Below are positions 17,140-26,401 of a stretch of 37,215 nucleotides of DNA, in pieces; within the stretch, counting starts at the first letter, position 1, and each line of letters opens with the position of its first letter. Below the pieces are notes generated by a model, which saw only the letters and a list, made by a program, of their open reading frames with translations, was not told the DNA's origin and made no database searches. The position numbers and the translations under genes were made by a program. The DNA is taken from assembly GCA_017858735.1 (NCBI GenBank), contig JAFMBH010000036.1, forward strand, positions 1 through 37,215. Reading direction: 5' to 3'. The stretch is from Bacteroidota bacterium (GTDB taxonomy: Bacteria; Bacteroidota; Bacteroidia; Chitinophagales; Saprospiraceae).

Positions 17140-18234
17140 TCATAAACCACGATAAACATCTAATATTTCACCCCTTAACGTTGTAAATCCTCGCATAGAA
17201 CTAATCACCAGGCATGAGTGAACTGGATAAATATAAACAATTTGCCCCACATTATATTTTAATAATTCACTTTCATTCATTTTTATTTTGCCGTGTTCCT
17301 GAGACAATGAATAAACCAGTGCATTTTCAATGGGTTCGCCCCATCCCTCCTCTGTTTTTTCTGCCAGCAATCCATAAATCACTCCTTTGTCTTGCCATTT
17401 CAACGAATCTTTTGACAAATGTACAGAGCCACCATAAATGATAATTTCACCTCTTTCTTTGTGTATTGACACAACAGGACAAGCGAGAACCACTGCAATT
17501 TGATTGAAATCACAAGAACCTATTTGAACCTGGGTAACATCATAACACACAAAATTTCCCGGTCTTAATTCATCTACCCCATCAAAATCATCGGCTATAG
17601 AGGTAGTAGGCGTATCACCATAAGAAATAATAAGATGAGGATAATCAGCGATATACCTGCTTTTAACTTGTAAAAATCGACTTTTATTGAGATGATGTAA
17701 ACTCAGCACCTCCTCCTTTCCTAAACAATCGTAAGAATGTCCGCTATGGGTAATAAATCCTCCAAATGATAGGCAATCTGCGTTTTTAATTACCTCTAAA
17801 ATGCTATCAATCACTTGATAATCATCAAAATAAACACCAGTTCTATGATAACCAGTATCAATTTCCACATAAATGGTAAGAGGGAATTTGACCACATCGG
17901 CAAGGAGGGAAATGGTTTCCAGGGACTCAACCAAAAGATTCAGATGAATGCGTTGGGCAAGATGATTAATGAGCTCATCTTCCAAAACATTAGTGGGAAA
18001 GGCAACTAAAATATCATTCCATTCTATTGAAAAATAATCCGCCATAGAAAGAGAAGACACTGCAATTTTTGAAACGCCTACCTCTTTAAACCATTTTCCA
18101 ACCGCTAATGATTGGTGTGTTTTAAAATGCGGTCTAAATGACATTTTTTTTTCTGCACACAATGAGGCCATGCGCTGGATATTCGCTCTGCATTTTCCCT
18201 CATCAATAAGTAGTACTGGTTTATTAATATTCAT
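17140..18234 (-). CDS. D-threonine aldolase / D-serine dehydratase-like PLP enzyme
   Basis: A 364-residue fold-type III PLP enzyme with an alanine-racemase-like N-terminal barrel and a D-serine-dehydratase-like C-terminal domain. The PLP lysine is expected at K38 in the RPHFKTH motif. The C-terminal PVHSC motif supplies H339 and C341, matching the metal ligands known in eukaryotic-type D-serine dehydratase (DSD1) and the divalent-metal site of D-threonine aldolase. Expected reaction: cleavage or deamination of a D-beta-hydroxy amino acid such as D-Thr or D-Ser in the cytoplasm. It is first in a unit with the membrane protein 14 bases downstream, and divergent from the GH2 gene (75-base gap). 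Its presence near the D-aminoacylase fusion suggests D-amino-acid catabolism as a local theme, by inference. Confidence 0.85.
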   Translation of the reverse strand: MNINKPVLLIDEGKCRANIQRMASLCAEKKMSFRPHFKTHQSLAVGKWFKEVGVSKIAVSSLSMADYFSIEWNDILVAFPTNVLEDELINHLAQRIHLNLLVESLETISLLADVVKFPLTIYVEIDTGYHRTGVYFDDYQVIDSILEVIKNADCLSFGGFITHSGHSYDCLGKEEVLSLHHLNKSRFLQVKSRYIADYPHLIISYGDTPTTSIADDFDGVDELRPGNFVCYDVTQVQIGSCDFNQIAVVLACPVVSIHKERGEIIIYGGSVHLSKDSLKWQDKGVIYGLLAEKTEEGWGEPIENALVYSLSQEHGKIKMNESELLKYNVGQIVYIYPVHSCLVISSMRGFTTLRGEILDVYRGL

Positions 18235-18309
18235 CGATTCAAATTTACCTCTAAAAATGATGCTGCCTTAGCAAAATACTTTATTATATTTACTAAAACG
18301 ATTAATCCT

Positions 18310-21063
18310 ATGAAAAACTTTATTCTTTGTCTGTTTTATGTGACAAACCTAAGCTTTTGGTTATTAAAAGCGCAGGATATACCCTTACCTGAGCACCCCC
18401 GCCCCGATTTTGAGAGAACAGATTGGGAGAATCTGAACGGTTCCTGGAAATTTGGATTTGATTCCCTAGATACAGGCATCAAAGACCAATGGTTTTCAAA
18501 TACAAATCATTTTCCTCTGACCATAAAAGTGCCTTTCCCATGGGGTTCACCCTTGTCTGGCGTTCCAGACAAAGCTGATATTGGTTGGTATCAAAAAAAC
18601 ATTACGGTAAAGCCAGATTGGAAAGACAAAAGGATTTTTATAACCGTCGGTGCCTCTGACTGGGAATCAAGTATCTGGCTAGATGATCAACTTGTTGGAA
18701 CGCATCAAGGAGGATATATCCCTTTTAGTTTCGAACTTACAAAATATATTCAAACAGGAAAAGAACACAGCATTACGATTAGAGTCGATGATAAAAGACG
18801 GTTATTTACCCTGTATGGAAAACAAGGCTATGGAAATGCACGCGGTATCTGGCAAACTATTTACCTCGATGCTCGTGGAAAAGATTATATCGACGCATTC
18901 AAATTCATACCCGATATTGATGTAAATAAAGTCAAAGTGGAAGTGGATCTCTCCGAGGTTTCCACGGTAGAAAGAAAGGTCAATGTTGATATTCAAACAC
19001 CAAATGGAGCTATTAATGGAGTACTTTCTGTAAAACCAGGATTTGCAAAAGGCACTCTTGACCTAAATATACCTAATCCACGATTATGGGATTTAGAGGA
19101 TCCTTATCTTTATATGGTGAATCTTTCTCACGCGGGGGACAAGGTGAACACTTATTTTGGCATGAGAAAAATAAGTGTAACTAACTTACCAGGAACAAAT
19201 TACCCTTATATTTCTTTAAATAATAAAACAGTTTATCTGCAATTAACCTTAGACCAATCTTATCATCCTGATGGATTTTATACTTTTCCATCTGACGAAT
19301 TCATGAAAAATGAAATTCAGATGACCAAAGATTTAGGTCTCAATGGACTTCGTACCCATATAAAGATTGATGTTCCAAGGAAGCTGTACTGGGCTGATAA
19401 ACTGGGCCTGCTTGTGATGGCTGATTTACCAAATTCATGGGGAGAACCCGATGCTGCCATGCAGAAAGAGTCTGAATATACCTTACGAAAAATGATTCAA
19501 CGAGATTTCAATCACCCAGCTATTTTTAGCTGGATTGTGTTCAATGAATCCTGGGGTTTACAAACAAAAGTTCTTCAAAGTGAAACCAATAAAACGCGAA
19601 GTGTTTATTTGCCGACTACCCAAAATTGGGTAGCGTCTATGTATTATTTAGCAAAATCGCTGGATCCCACCCGTCTTGTTGAGGATAATTCGATTTGCTG
19701 TGGTGCTGGACATACGGAAACCGATATTAATTCATGGCACGAATACATGGCAGGTTGGGAATGGGAAGCCAGACTTGCTTCCATTGATAAAGAAACTTAT
19801 CCTGGTAGCGGACATCATTTTGAAAAAGGATTTTCTCAGCTTTCACAACCCAATATCAATTCAGAATGTGGCAATGTTTGGGGGTATGACGGTAGTACCG
19901 GCGATGTAGACTGGAGTTGGGATTACCACCGAATGATCAATACCTTTCGAAAATATCCTAAAGTAGCTGGCTGGCTTTACACGGAACATCACGATGTCAT
20001 TAACGAATGGAATGGATATTGGCGCTTTGATAGAAGCCCTAAATACAGTGGATTATCTGATCTGGCAAAAGGCATGACCGATAAAGATTTTCATTCCCCT
20101 ATTTATCTGTCATCTGGAAATGATATTAGTGCCACAGTAAAGCCAGGTGAAATAATAAAAATCCCTCTATTTATCTCCGACATGGCAGGTAAATCAATAA
20201 AGGATGATTATTTGATTTTAGAAACCATTATTTATGGTATGGATAATGCCGGGCATGAAATTGTTTTAGAAAAAAGGAACAGGAAAATAGTGCATTTTCC
20301 CTTTATCAATAGTTCTTTATCACCGGAAATTATACAGGCAATGCCTTATGGAGGTATGATGCGCGTGCATTGGACGTTAAAGGATGTTGACGGAAAAATA
20401 CATCACCATAATTTCTTTTCTATTGTCATTCCTTCCGATGTTAATCCTGAAAAACTAGTTATTCATAATGTTCAACCATCTGCTTATAATAATGCAGAAT
20501 GGTCTGTTAAAAAATGGCATATTTTAGACAGCTTAAAAGTAAATGGCGCTGGAAAGGGATTTTTTGAATATCAAATTCCTATCAAAGGATTGAAACTTAC
20601 GAATGTAAATAAGGCTTCCTTTTTAGTCGAACTATCGTCTAAACCACTATTAGACAAGGACAAAGACAAGGTAGTCATGGGCGATCAAAATTACATGCTG
20701 GGGGCCAGAGTTTCTCCACACCTTAATCCAAATGCCTATCCAATGACGGACAATTATAAAAATCCCAGTAATATTGAGATTTATATAGACGGTGTAAAAA
20801 CCTTATCAAAAAAACTGGAAGATGACCCTGCCGACCATAGAGGCGTCTTGTCCTGGCACAACCAATTGAAAGACAAAAAACTAAGGGAAGCGGGAACGTA
20901 TGGGGAAAAAATTGAAGTGCCTCTTTCAAAAAGTATGTTGAAAAAGGCACTTCAAAAAGGATATATTAATATTAAAATAGCTGCAGATCAGGGCGTTGCC
21001 GTTTACGGCAGTCAATTTGGAAGGTATCCAATAAATCCTTCCATTTGTACCTGGTATAATTAA
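18310..21063 (+). CDS. Glycoside hydrolase family 2 enzyme, secreted
   Basis: A 917-residue protein with a Sec signal (MKNFILCLFYVTNLSFWLLKAQ). The three-domain GH2 core follows: a jelly-roll sugar-binding domain (ENLNGSWKFGFDS to about 195), an Ig-like domain and a TIM barrel. The acid/base is E413 in IVFNESWG and the nucleophile is E519 in NSECGNVW. A C-terminal beta-rich extension of roughly 270 residues follows. GH2 includes beta-galactosidase, beta-glucuronidase, beta-mannosidase and others; substrate specificity is not evident from the motifs I can see. It is preceded by a divergent PLP gene and followed tail-to-tail by a minus-strand gene 3 bases away, so it is a single transcription unit. 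With the nearby sulfatase and GH20 it would suit removal of a Gal or uronate unit from a sulfated glycan. Confidence 0.87.
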   Translation: MKNFILCLFYVTNLSFWLLKAQDIPLPEHPRPDFERTDWENLNGSWKFGFDSLDTGIKDQWFSNTNHFPLTIKVPFPWGSPLSGVPDKADIGWYQKNITVKPDWKDKRIFITVGASDWESSIWLDDQLVGTHQGGYIPFSFELTKYIQTGKEHSITIRVDDKRRLFTLYGKQGYGNARGIWQTIYLDARGKDYIDAFKFIPDIDVNKVKVEVDLSEVSTVERKVNVDIQTPNGAINGVLSVKPGFAKGTLDLNIPNPRLWDLEDPYLYMVNLSHAGDKVNTYFGMRKISVTNLPGTNYPYISLNNKTVYLQLTLDQSYHPDGFYTFPSDEFMKNEIQMTKDLGLNGLRTHIKIDVPRKLYWADKLGLLVMADLPNSWGEPDAAMQKESEYTLRKMIQRDFNHPAIFSWIVFNESWGLQTKVLQSETNKTRSVYLPTTQNWVASMYYLAKSLDPTRLVEDNSICCGAGHTETDINSWHEYMAGWEWEARLASIDKETYPGSGHHFEKGFSQLSQPNINSECGNVWGYDGSTGDVDWSWDYHRMINTFRKYPKVAGWLYTEHHDVINEWNGYWRFDRSPKYSGLSDLAKGMTDKDFHSPIYLSSGNDISATVKPGEIIKIPLFISDMAGKSIKDDYLILETIIYGMDNAGHEIVLEKRNRKIVHFPFINSSLSPEIIQAMPYGGMMRVHWTLKDVDGKIHHHNFFSIVIPSDVNPEKLVIHNVQPSAYNNAEWSVKKWHILDSLKVNGAGKGFFEYQIPIKGLKLTNVNKASFLVELSSKPLLDKDKDKVVMGDQNYMLGARVSPHLNPNAYPMTDNYKNPSNIEIYIDGVKTLSKKLEDDPADHRGVLSWHNQLKDKKLREAGTYGEKIEVPLSKSMLKKALQKGYINIKIAADQGVAVYGSQFGRYPINPSICTWYN

Positions 21064-21066
21064 TAT

Positions 21067-22095
21067 TTACTGTAATTGAGCCTCGAAGTGGTTGGCTAAT
21101 TTAATAAAGCCTTCTTCTTCGAGGACAAATTGGTTTATTTTCTCTGTTGCCTGCTGAATGGTTGTAGCTACATCCTGATAATCATCAGCTAGTTTTGCCA
21201 TAATATCTTCTTGGCTCAAACCATTTGAAGTACCTAAATGCATTAGATACTCCGTGATAAGACCTTTGTCTTTTATATTGCCCAAATCGGATATTAAAGA
21301 GCCAAGCGCATAAAAACCGCCTTGTTGAAAAGTTAAAATATTCTTTTCATCCTCATTAATAATTAACGTATTATATTTTCCATCTATATTACCTGGCGTA
21401 ATAAAATGCTGAAAAGGATCTGTTTCAGGATTATTGCTGAGAATAACCTTTCCTCTCAGAGCGGACGCATAAATACTTAACCATCGGATATCTCTACGAA
21501 ACTCATGAATTCCGTCCTCAATATGAGTAAGATCTATTTTCTTTTCTCTAATATCCTCGTCAATATCCAGGCAGATATTTTTAAACATCTGAAGGACCTG
21601 CTTTTTTTCTCTTTTAGACGACGGAAAGGAGATTTCTTTTAAGGCACTTTTTAAATAATCAAATCCAAAATCGTCGTACTGAATGACATTTTTGCCCCGT
21701 GTAATCCAACCCAGTTGAAGCAGGCATTCCTCTAAAGTACCTAGTGCGAAACCATACTGAATTAAAATCTGGTTTTTGACCTCATCAGGAAATTGCCATT
21801 TTTCATTACCCTTTAGGATAGACGAAGCAAAATCAAATTGCCCGATCACGTCCTCGATAGTTTTTGAAATAGAAAGTATGGCAGAAATAGCCCTTACGTT
21901 TTTTTTCTTTTTTCTATCTAATAATCTTGCTAAAGCCTGAATTTTAAATAAAGGGGTGCGACAATCGTGATGGTGAACATAAAAACCAAAAGGTTGTGTA
22001 GGATTGTCTTTATAGGCTTGTAGCGCTGCATCTAAATTATTTGACAAGAGATCCATAAAAAACTGGATTCTTTTTTTTCCAAAATTTTCTGCCAT
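21067..22095 (-). CDS. CHAD-like alpha-helical cytoplasmic protein
   Basis: A 342-residue charged, mainly helical protein without signal or membrane segments. Two spots resemble the paired halves of CHAD domains (histidine/arginine helical hairpins that bind polyphosphate). These are YVHHHDCRTPLFKIQALARLL at about 39-59, split here by extra residues, and IHEFRRDIRWLSIY at about 196-209. The match is by eye and weak, and the N-terminal 30 residues and C-terminal third are unlike anything I know. It sits alone on the minus strand between GH2 and the sulfatase. It could instead be an uncharacterised family. The ATG is at 22095 (MAENFGKKRI). Confidence 0.5.
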   Translation of the reverse strand: MAENFGKKRIQFFMDLLSNNLDAALQAYKDNPTQPFGFYVHHHDCRTPLFKIQALARLLDRKKKKNVRAISAILSISKTIEDVIGQFDFASSILKGNEKWQFPDEVKNQILIQYGFALGTLEECLLQLGWITRGKNVIQYDDFGFDYLKSALKEISFPSSKREKKQVLQMFKNICLDIDEDIREKKIDLTHIEDGIHEFRRDIRWLSIYASALRGKVILSNNPETDPFQHFITPGNIDGKYNTLIINEDEKNILTFQQGGFYALGSLISDLGNIKDKGLITEYLMHLGTSNGLSQEDIMAKLADDYQDVATTIQQATEKINQFVLEEEGFIKLANHFEAQLQ

Positions 22096-22151
22096 AGTAT
22101 CATTTTAAAGTGTAATTTAGATAAAATAAGTTAAATCAACAACCTTTGAAT

Positions 22152-23774
22152 ATGAACATGAAAAATTTTAATGTCTTTTGCCTTTTGCTGCTCACCCTGC
22201 CATCTGTCCTATCTGGAAAGAATAACCCAGAAAAGAGGAGACCCAATATTGTATTTATCATGTCTGATGACCACGCTTACCAGGCTATCAGTGCCTACAG
22301 CGACAAATTAATAAATACGCCAAATATTGACAGAATAGCCAAAAACGGAATAAAATTTACTCAGGCCTGTGTAACCAATTCAATTTGCGCACCGTCACGA
22401 GCCACTATTTTAACAGGAAAACATTCTCACCTCAATAGTAAGACCGACAATTATTTTCCCTTTGATACCACTATTCTCACCTTCCCACAACTTTTTCAAG
22501 AATCTGGTTATCAAACGGCTATGTTTGGTAAATTACATTTCGGTAATAATCCAAAAGGATTTGATCAGTTCAAAATTTTACCCGGTCAGGGAAATTATTA
22601 TAATCCCAATTTTATCACCAAAAATGAGGGAAATATTAAAGTAAATGGTTATGTGACAGATATAATTACCGATATGACACTCGATTGGTTAGAAAAGGAA
22701 CGAAATCCAGAGAAACCTTTTCTTTTAATGTACCTGCATAAAGCACCTCATCGGGAATGGTTACCAGCAGAAAGACACCTTAAAGAATTTTCCGGTAAAG
22801 TTTACCCGGAACCTTCTACCCTTTTTGATAACTATGAAAGCAGAACTTCTGCCGCCAAAGCGGCAGAAATGAATTTACTAACTCACATGAATTGGGCAGG
22901 TGATTCGAAAATCTATCCTGAAATGATGGATAAACTAGGTATAAAGTCAACTACAAACTGGGATAAAGAGGGTTTTACCAAGGAATACCATCGAATGAAC
23001 GCTTTACAAAAGGCTAATTGGGATGGTGTTTATCAATTAGTCAATGAACAATTTGAAAAGAAGTTTAAAGCAGGCATGACGGAAAAGGAGTTAATGCAAT
23101 GGAGATTTCAACGATATATGCAGGATTATTTAGGTACCATAGCTTCAGTTGATGAAAATGTAGGCCGTGTGTTAGATTATCTTGAGGCTAATAATCTGAT
23201 AGAAAATACCTTGATTGTTTATACTTCCGACCAAGGATTTTATCTGGGTGAACATGGTTGGTATGATAAAAGATTTGTATATGACGAATCATTTAAAACG
23301 CCCTTGTTAATGCAATGGAAAGGCCATATAAAACCCGGAAGAGTTAGCGATGATATGGTTCAAAATTTAGATTTTGCACAGACTTTCTTAGATGCAGCGG
23401 GAATAAAAGCACCGAGTGATATGCAGGGAGAAAGCATGGTTCCACTTTTAGAGGGTAAGATAAATGGTTGGAAGAGGGAATCAGTGTACTATCATTATTA
23501 TGAATTCCCTTCCGTTCACATGGTAAAAAGACATTACGCTATCGTTACCAAAGCCTATAAATTAATCCATTTCTATCATGACGTGAATGAATGGGAACTC
23601 ATTGATCGACAAAACGACCCACAGGAGCTAAAAAATGAGTATAATAACCCGAAATATGTCGATGTAGTTGAAAAATTAAAAAAAGAACTGGTAGCTATTC
23701 GACAGAAATATGGTGATTCAGAAGAGATCAGTAAAAATATTCAGGACAGATATTTAAACGCGATTAATAAATAA
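22152..23774 (+). CDS. Sulfatase, GlcNAc-6-O-sulfatase-like (S1 family)
   Basis: A 540-residue arylsulfatase-superfamily enzyme with a Sec signal (MKNFNVFCLLLLTLPSVLSG). ATG at 22152 is used; the TTG at 22146 is less likely. Metal ligands are seen in VFIMSDDHAYQ, and the nucleophile is C79 in SICAPSRATILTGK, the C-x-P-S-R motif converted to formylglycine. KAPHREW and TSDQGFYLGEHGW complete the active site. The SICAPSRATILTGKHSH context and KAPHREW resemble bacterial N-acetylglucosamine-6-sulfatases (subfamily S1_11) more than steroid or choline sulfatases; this is from memory of the family. It would act in the periplasm, taking sulfate from GlcNAc of mucin, keratan or heparan type. No sulfatase-maturing enzyme is in the window. 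Monocistronic. Confidence 0.85.
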   Translation: MNMKNFNVFCLLLLTLPSVLSGKNNPEKRRPNIVFIMSDDHAYQAISAYSDKLINTPNIDRIAKNGIKFTQACVTNSICAPSRATILTGKHSHLNSKTDNYFPFDTTILTFPQLFQESGYQTAMFGKLHFGNNPKGFDQFKILPGQGNYYNPNFITKNEGNIKVNGYVTDIITDMTLDWLEKERNPEKPFLLMYLHKAPHREWLPAERHLKEFSGKVYPEPSTLFDNYESRTSAAKAAEMNLLTHMNWAGDSKIYPEMMDKLGIKSTTNWDKEGFTKEYHRMNALQKANWDGVYQLVNEQFEKKFKAGMTEKELMQWRFQRYMQDYLGTIASVDENVGRVLDYLEANNLIENTLIVYTSDQGFYLGEHGWYDKRFVYDESFKTPLLMQWKGHIKPGRVSDDMVQNLDFAQTFLDAAGIKAPSDMQGESMVPLLEGKINGWKRESVYYHYYEFPSVHMVKRHYAIVTKAYKLIHFYHDVNEWELIDRQNDPQELKNEYNNPKYVDVVEKLKKELVAIRQKYGDSEEISKNIQDRYLNAINK

Positions 23775-23807
23775 TAATCGATCTGTTTTTATGAAAAACT
23801 AAGAATT

Positions 23808-23869
23808 TGGGACAATTTGTGATATATTTTTGAAATTTTTTAAACGAAAATAAATCATGATTTGTCCCA
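23808..23869. repeat. Inverted repeat between sulfatase and lipoprotein genes
   Basis: TGGGACAA (23808-23815) is exactly inverted as TTGTCCCA (23862-23869). Counting outward bases the arms reach 15 positions with about 12 pairs, around a 32-base loop. It lies in the 118-base gap between convergent genes, so a bidirectional terminator or folded 3' UTR is possible, though the long loop and lack of a clean U-tract make it atypical. Confidence 0.4.
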
Positions 23870-23892
23870 TTTCTTCTTTTTAGGATAAGCTA

Positions 23893-24234
23893 TTATTTAG
23901 TAAGCTCTTCAATAAAACTTTCAGCTTGCTCCCCCAGGTCCTTCATTTCCAGTTTTAATTTATCCATCCCCCTTTTGATTTGCTGAGCTTTATACTTTCC
24001 CATCAATTTATTCCATTCCTGTCGTTGCTCTGGAGAAAGGGTTTCTTTATTCTTTTCGTATTCTGCTGACAGTGTAGTAATATCAGCTTCATATTTAGCC
24101 CAGTCCATATCCGTCATATTAGAATTTTTAGTTTCTATTTCAGTTACAATTTGCTGAAGCTTTTCGGGTTCAGGTTGTGGCAAACAACCCAATATTCCAA
24201 AAATAATAACAGACAAAAGCAAAATAATTTTCAT
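23893..24234 (-). CDS. Small coiled-coil lipoprotein
   Basis: A 113-residue lipoprotein beginning at the ATG 24234: MKIILLLSVIIFGILG-C, with a lipobox cysteine at residue 17. The open frame extends further up to 24336, but that would overlap the divergent creatininase gene and hide the signal, so I reject it. The mature part is charged and helical (KYEADITTLSAEYEKNKET, LSPEQRQEWNKLMGKYK), reminiscent of DUF6565-like Bacteroidota proteins; that link is weak. It is an envelope protein of unknown role, anchored on a membrane. Separate transcription unit, divergent from the creatininase-family gene. Confidence 0.72.
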   Translation of the reverse strand: MKIILLLSVIIFGILGCLPQPEPEKLQQIVTEIETKNSNMTDMDWAKYEADITTLSAEYEKNKETLSPEQRQEWNKLMGKYKAQQIKRGMDKLKLEMKDLGEQAESFIEELTK

Positions 24235-24301
24235 AGCGTTTTGATTTTTGATTTTAACGAAAATAACCTTAAAATAGTATATTGCAATTAAATAATCAAA
24301 C

Positions 24302-25069
24302 ATGAACAGAAGACCATATATCCTTGCGGAAACCAATTGGAAAGAGATAAAAGCTCAACCATTTCAACTGGCCATTTTACCATGGGGAGCGACAGAGGCA
24401 CATAATTATCACTTACCTTATGGTACGGACAATTATGAAGCGACCTTTATAGCTGAAAAATCAGCGGAAATAGCCTGGAACCAAGGCGCCCATCCCATTG
24501 TTTTGCCAACCATTCCTTTTGGAGTAAATACGGGACAACCTGACATTTTACTGGATATAAATCTTAATCCATCTACTCAACTGGCTATTTTGAGAGATAT
24601 TATTACCGTTTTAGATCGTCAGGGAATTCAAAAATTACTCGTTCTAAATAGTCATGGCGGGAACGATTTTAAGACCCTGTTAAGAGAGCTTGGACTACAA
24701 TTTCCCAATATGTTGCTCGTTACCTGCAATTGGTTTCAAGCGCTGGATAAATCAAAATATTTTGAAAACGGAGGAGATCATGCCGACGAGATGGAGACAA
24801 GTATCATTCTCCATTTATTTCCACACCTGGTATTACCGCTGGAATTAGCGGGCGACGGTGCTGCTAAAAAACCTAAAATTGAAGCCTTTAAACATGGGTG
24901 GGCATGGTCTGAAAGAAAATGGAGCCAGGTAACCGCAGATACAGGCATTGGTGACCCAAAAAAGTCTACTTCGGAAAAAGGTGCCTTATATCTTGATGAG
25001 TTAACAAAAACCCTTGGAAATTTCATCTATCAGTTGTCAATCATTGACAAATCTGACTTTTACGAATAA
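24302..25069 (+). CDS. Creatininase family amidohydrolase
   Basis: A 255-residue member of the creatininase family. Metal ligands are recognisable: E32 and nearby H34/H37 in GATEAHNYHLPYGTD, D43, H118 in NSHGGND, and the HADEMETS block (H160, E163/E165). PWGATEAHNYHLPYGTD is the family signature. Creatininases hydrolyse cyclic amides, and relatives act in riboflavin/F420-like or mycofactocin pathways; most Bacteroidota copies have no known substrate. Cytoplasmic, no signal. It starts the plus-strand run of creatininase, helicase and RNA methyltransferase, with a 32-base gap to the helicase. Confidence 0.88.
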   Translation: MNRRPYILAETNWKEIKAQPFQLAILPWGATEAHNYHLPYGTDNYEATFIAEKSAEIAWNQGAHPIVLPTIPFGVNTGQPDILLDINLNPSTQLAILRDIITVLDRQGIQKLLVLNSHGGNDFKTLLRELGLQFPNMLLVTCNWFQALDKSKYFENGGDHADEMETSIILHLFPHLVLPLELAGDGAAKKPKIEAFKHGWAWSERKWSQVTADTGIGDPKKSTSEKGALYLDELTKTLGNFIYQLSIIDKSDFYE

Positions 25070-25101
25070 AAAAGCTACCTTAACGCCCAGAAAAGACCAT
25101 T

Positions 25102-26388
25102 ATGTCCCCACTTGAGCTAAGTCAGGATTTCAATAACGTATTAAATTTGCTGGAAAAAGATCGGAAAAATCTTTTTGTAACAGGTAGAGCTGGGACGGGT
25201 AAATCTACTTTACTTCAGTTATTTAGAAAAACGACAGAAAAGAAACAGGTTGTTTTAGCTCCAACTGGCGTAGCGGCTTTAAATGTTAGGGGCCAAACCA
25301 TTCATTCATTTTTCAACTTTCCCCCTCGTCTTTTCGACCCCAGTCAAATTAAAATGGGCAAGAATAAGAAATTAATGAAAGAACTGGAGGTTATTATCAT
25401 TGATGAAATATCAATGGTAAGAGCCGATTTAATTGACGCTATTGATTATGTTTTACGCGTTGTAAGAAATAATAACAAACCCTTCGGAGGAGTTCAAATG
25501 GTGGTCTTTGGCGATTTATTTCAACTTCCCCCGGTAGTCACTCAAGAGACGCAGGAATGGTTAAGATTCAGAAATTATTCTTCGCCTTATTTTTTTTCAG
25601 CTAACCTTTTCTCTACCTCTCCCGACTTGTTTGAAATGTTTGAATTACATAAAATATACAGGCAGGAAAATAAACTATTTATCAGATTACTGGAAGCCGT
25701 CCGTCTTAATAAAGCCGAAGAAGATGATCTATCCTTGTTAAATGAACGATGTGAACCATCCTTTTCATCCGATGATAATTATATCACTTTGTGCGCCAGA
25801 AATTACACTGCTGATAAAATTAATCAAACCCAGCTGAACCTGTTACAAAGTGTCGCAAAACCATATCTGGCGAAAGTCACCGGGAATTTTCAGCCTTCAC
25901 AATTCCCCACAGAACCTATTTTACAATTAAAAGTAGGTGCCCAGGTTATGATTCTACGAAATGATCCTGAGGGTAAATACGTAAATGGCAGCATTGGAAC
26001 CATTCATTCTTTACAGGACAATGAGATTGAACTCATGCTTGACAAAGATGGAAATAAATCAATGGTTTCTTTAAGTCCTCTAAGTTGGGAGATCTTACAA
26101 TATAAGTTAGATCCTAAAAATCCCAATAAAATAAGTACTGAAACCGTTGGCACCTTTACTCAAATTCCCGTTAGACTGGCATGGGGAGTAACTATCCACA
26201 AAGCACAAGGTAAAACATTCGATAAAATTATTATCGATTTAGCTGGAGGTGCCTTTGAACATGGACAGACTTACGTTGCATTGAGTCGCTGCAGAACCTT
26301 AGACGGCATCGTTTTAAGGCATCCCTTAAAACCTTCCGATTTAAAGACTGATCCAATTATTGTAGATTATTACCAGACGTATTCTTAA
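25102..26388 (+). CDS. Pif1/RecD-like SF1 DNA helicase
   Basis: A 428-residue superfamily 1B helicase. Walker A is GRAGTGKST (28-36), followed by a PTGVAALNV motif Ia, Walker B IIDEISM near 99-105, a GDxxQLPPV motif III, and a C-terminal UvrD-type block (TIHKAQGKTFDKII, then YVALSRCRTLDGI). This is the build of the short bacterial Pif1-like helicases. Expected role: ATP-driven 5'-3' unwinding at forks, G-quadruplexes or recombination intermediates. It is placed between the creatininase gene and the methyltransferase with short gaps, so likely co-transcribed. It has no extra C-terminal domains, unlike some larger relatives. Confidence 0.87.
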   Translation: MSPLELSQDFNNVLNLLEKDRKNLFVTGRAGTGKSTLLQLFRKTTEKKQVVLAPTGVAALNVRGQTIHSFFNFPPRLFDPSQIKMGKNKKLMKELEVIIIDEISMVRADLIDAIDYVLRVVRNNNKPFGGVQMVVFGDLFQLPPVVTQETQEWLRFRNYSSPYFFSANLFSTSPDLFEMFELHKIYRQENKLFIRLLEAVRLNKAEEDDLSLLNERCEPSFSSDDNYITLCARNYTADKINQTQLNLLQSVAKPYLAKVTGNFQPSQFPTEPILQLKVGAQVMILRNDPEGKYVNGSIGTIHSLQDNEIELMLDKDGNKSMVSLSPLSWEILQYKLDPKNPNKISTETVGTFTQIPVRLAWGVTIHKAQGKTFDKIIIDLAGGAFEHGQTYVALSRCRTLDGIVLRHPLKPSDLKTDPIIVDYYQTYS

Positions 26389-26401
26389 TTTAAATCATAA
26401 A

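Noticed and set aside
23893-24336. 147-codon version of the small lipoprotein
   Set aside because: The extra N-terminus would overlap the divergent creatininase gene and bury a clear lipoprotein signal that begins at 24234.
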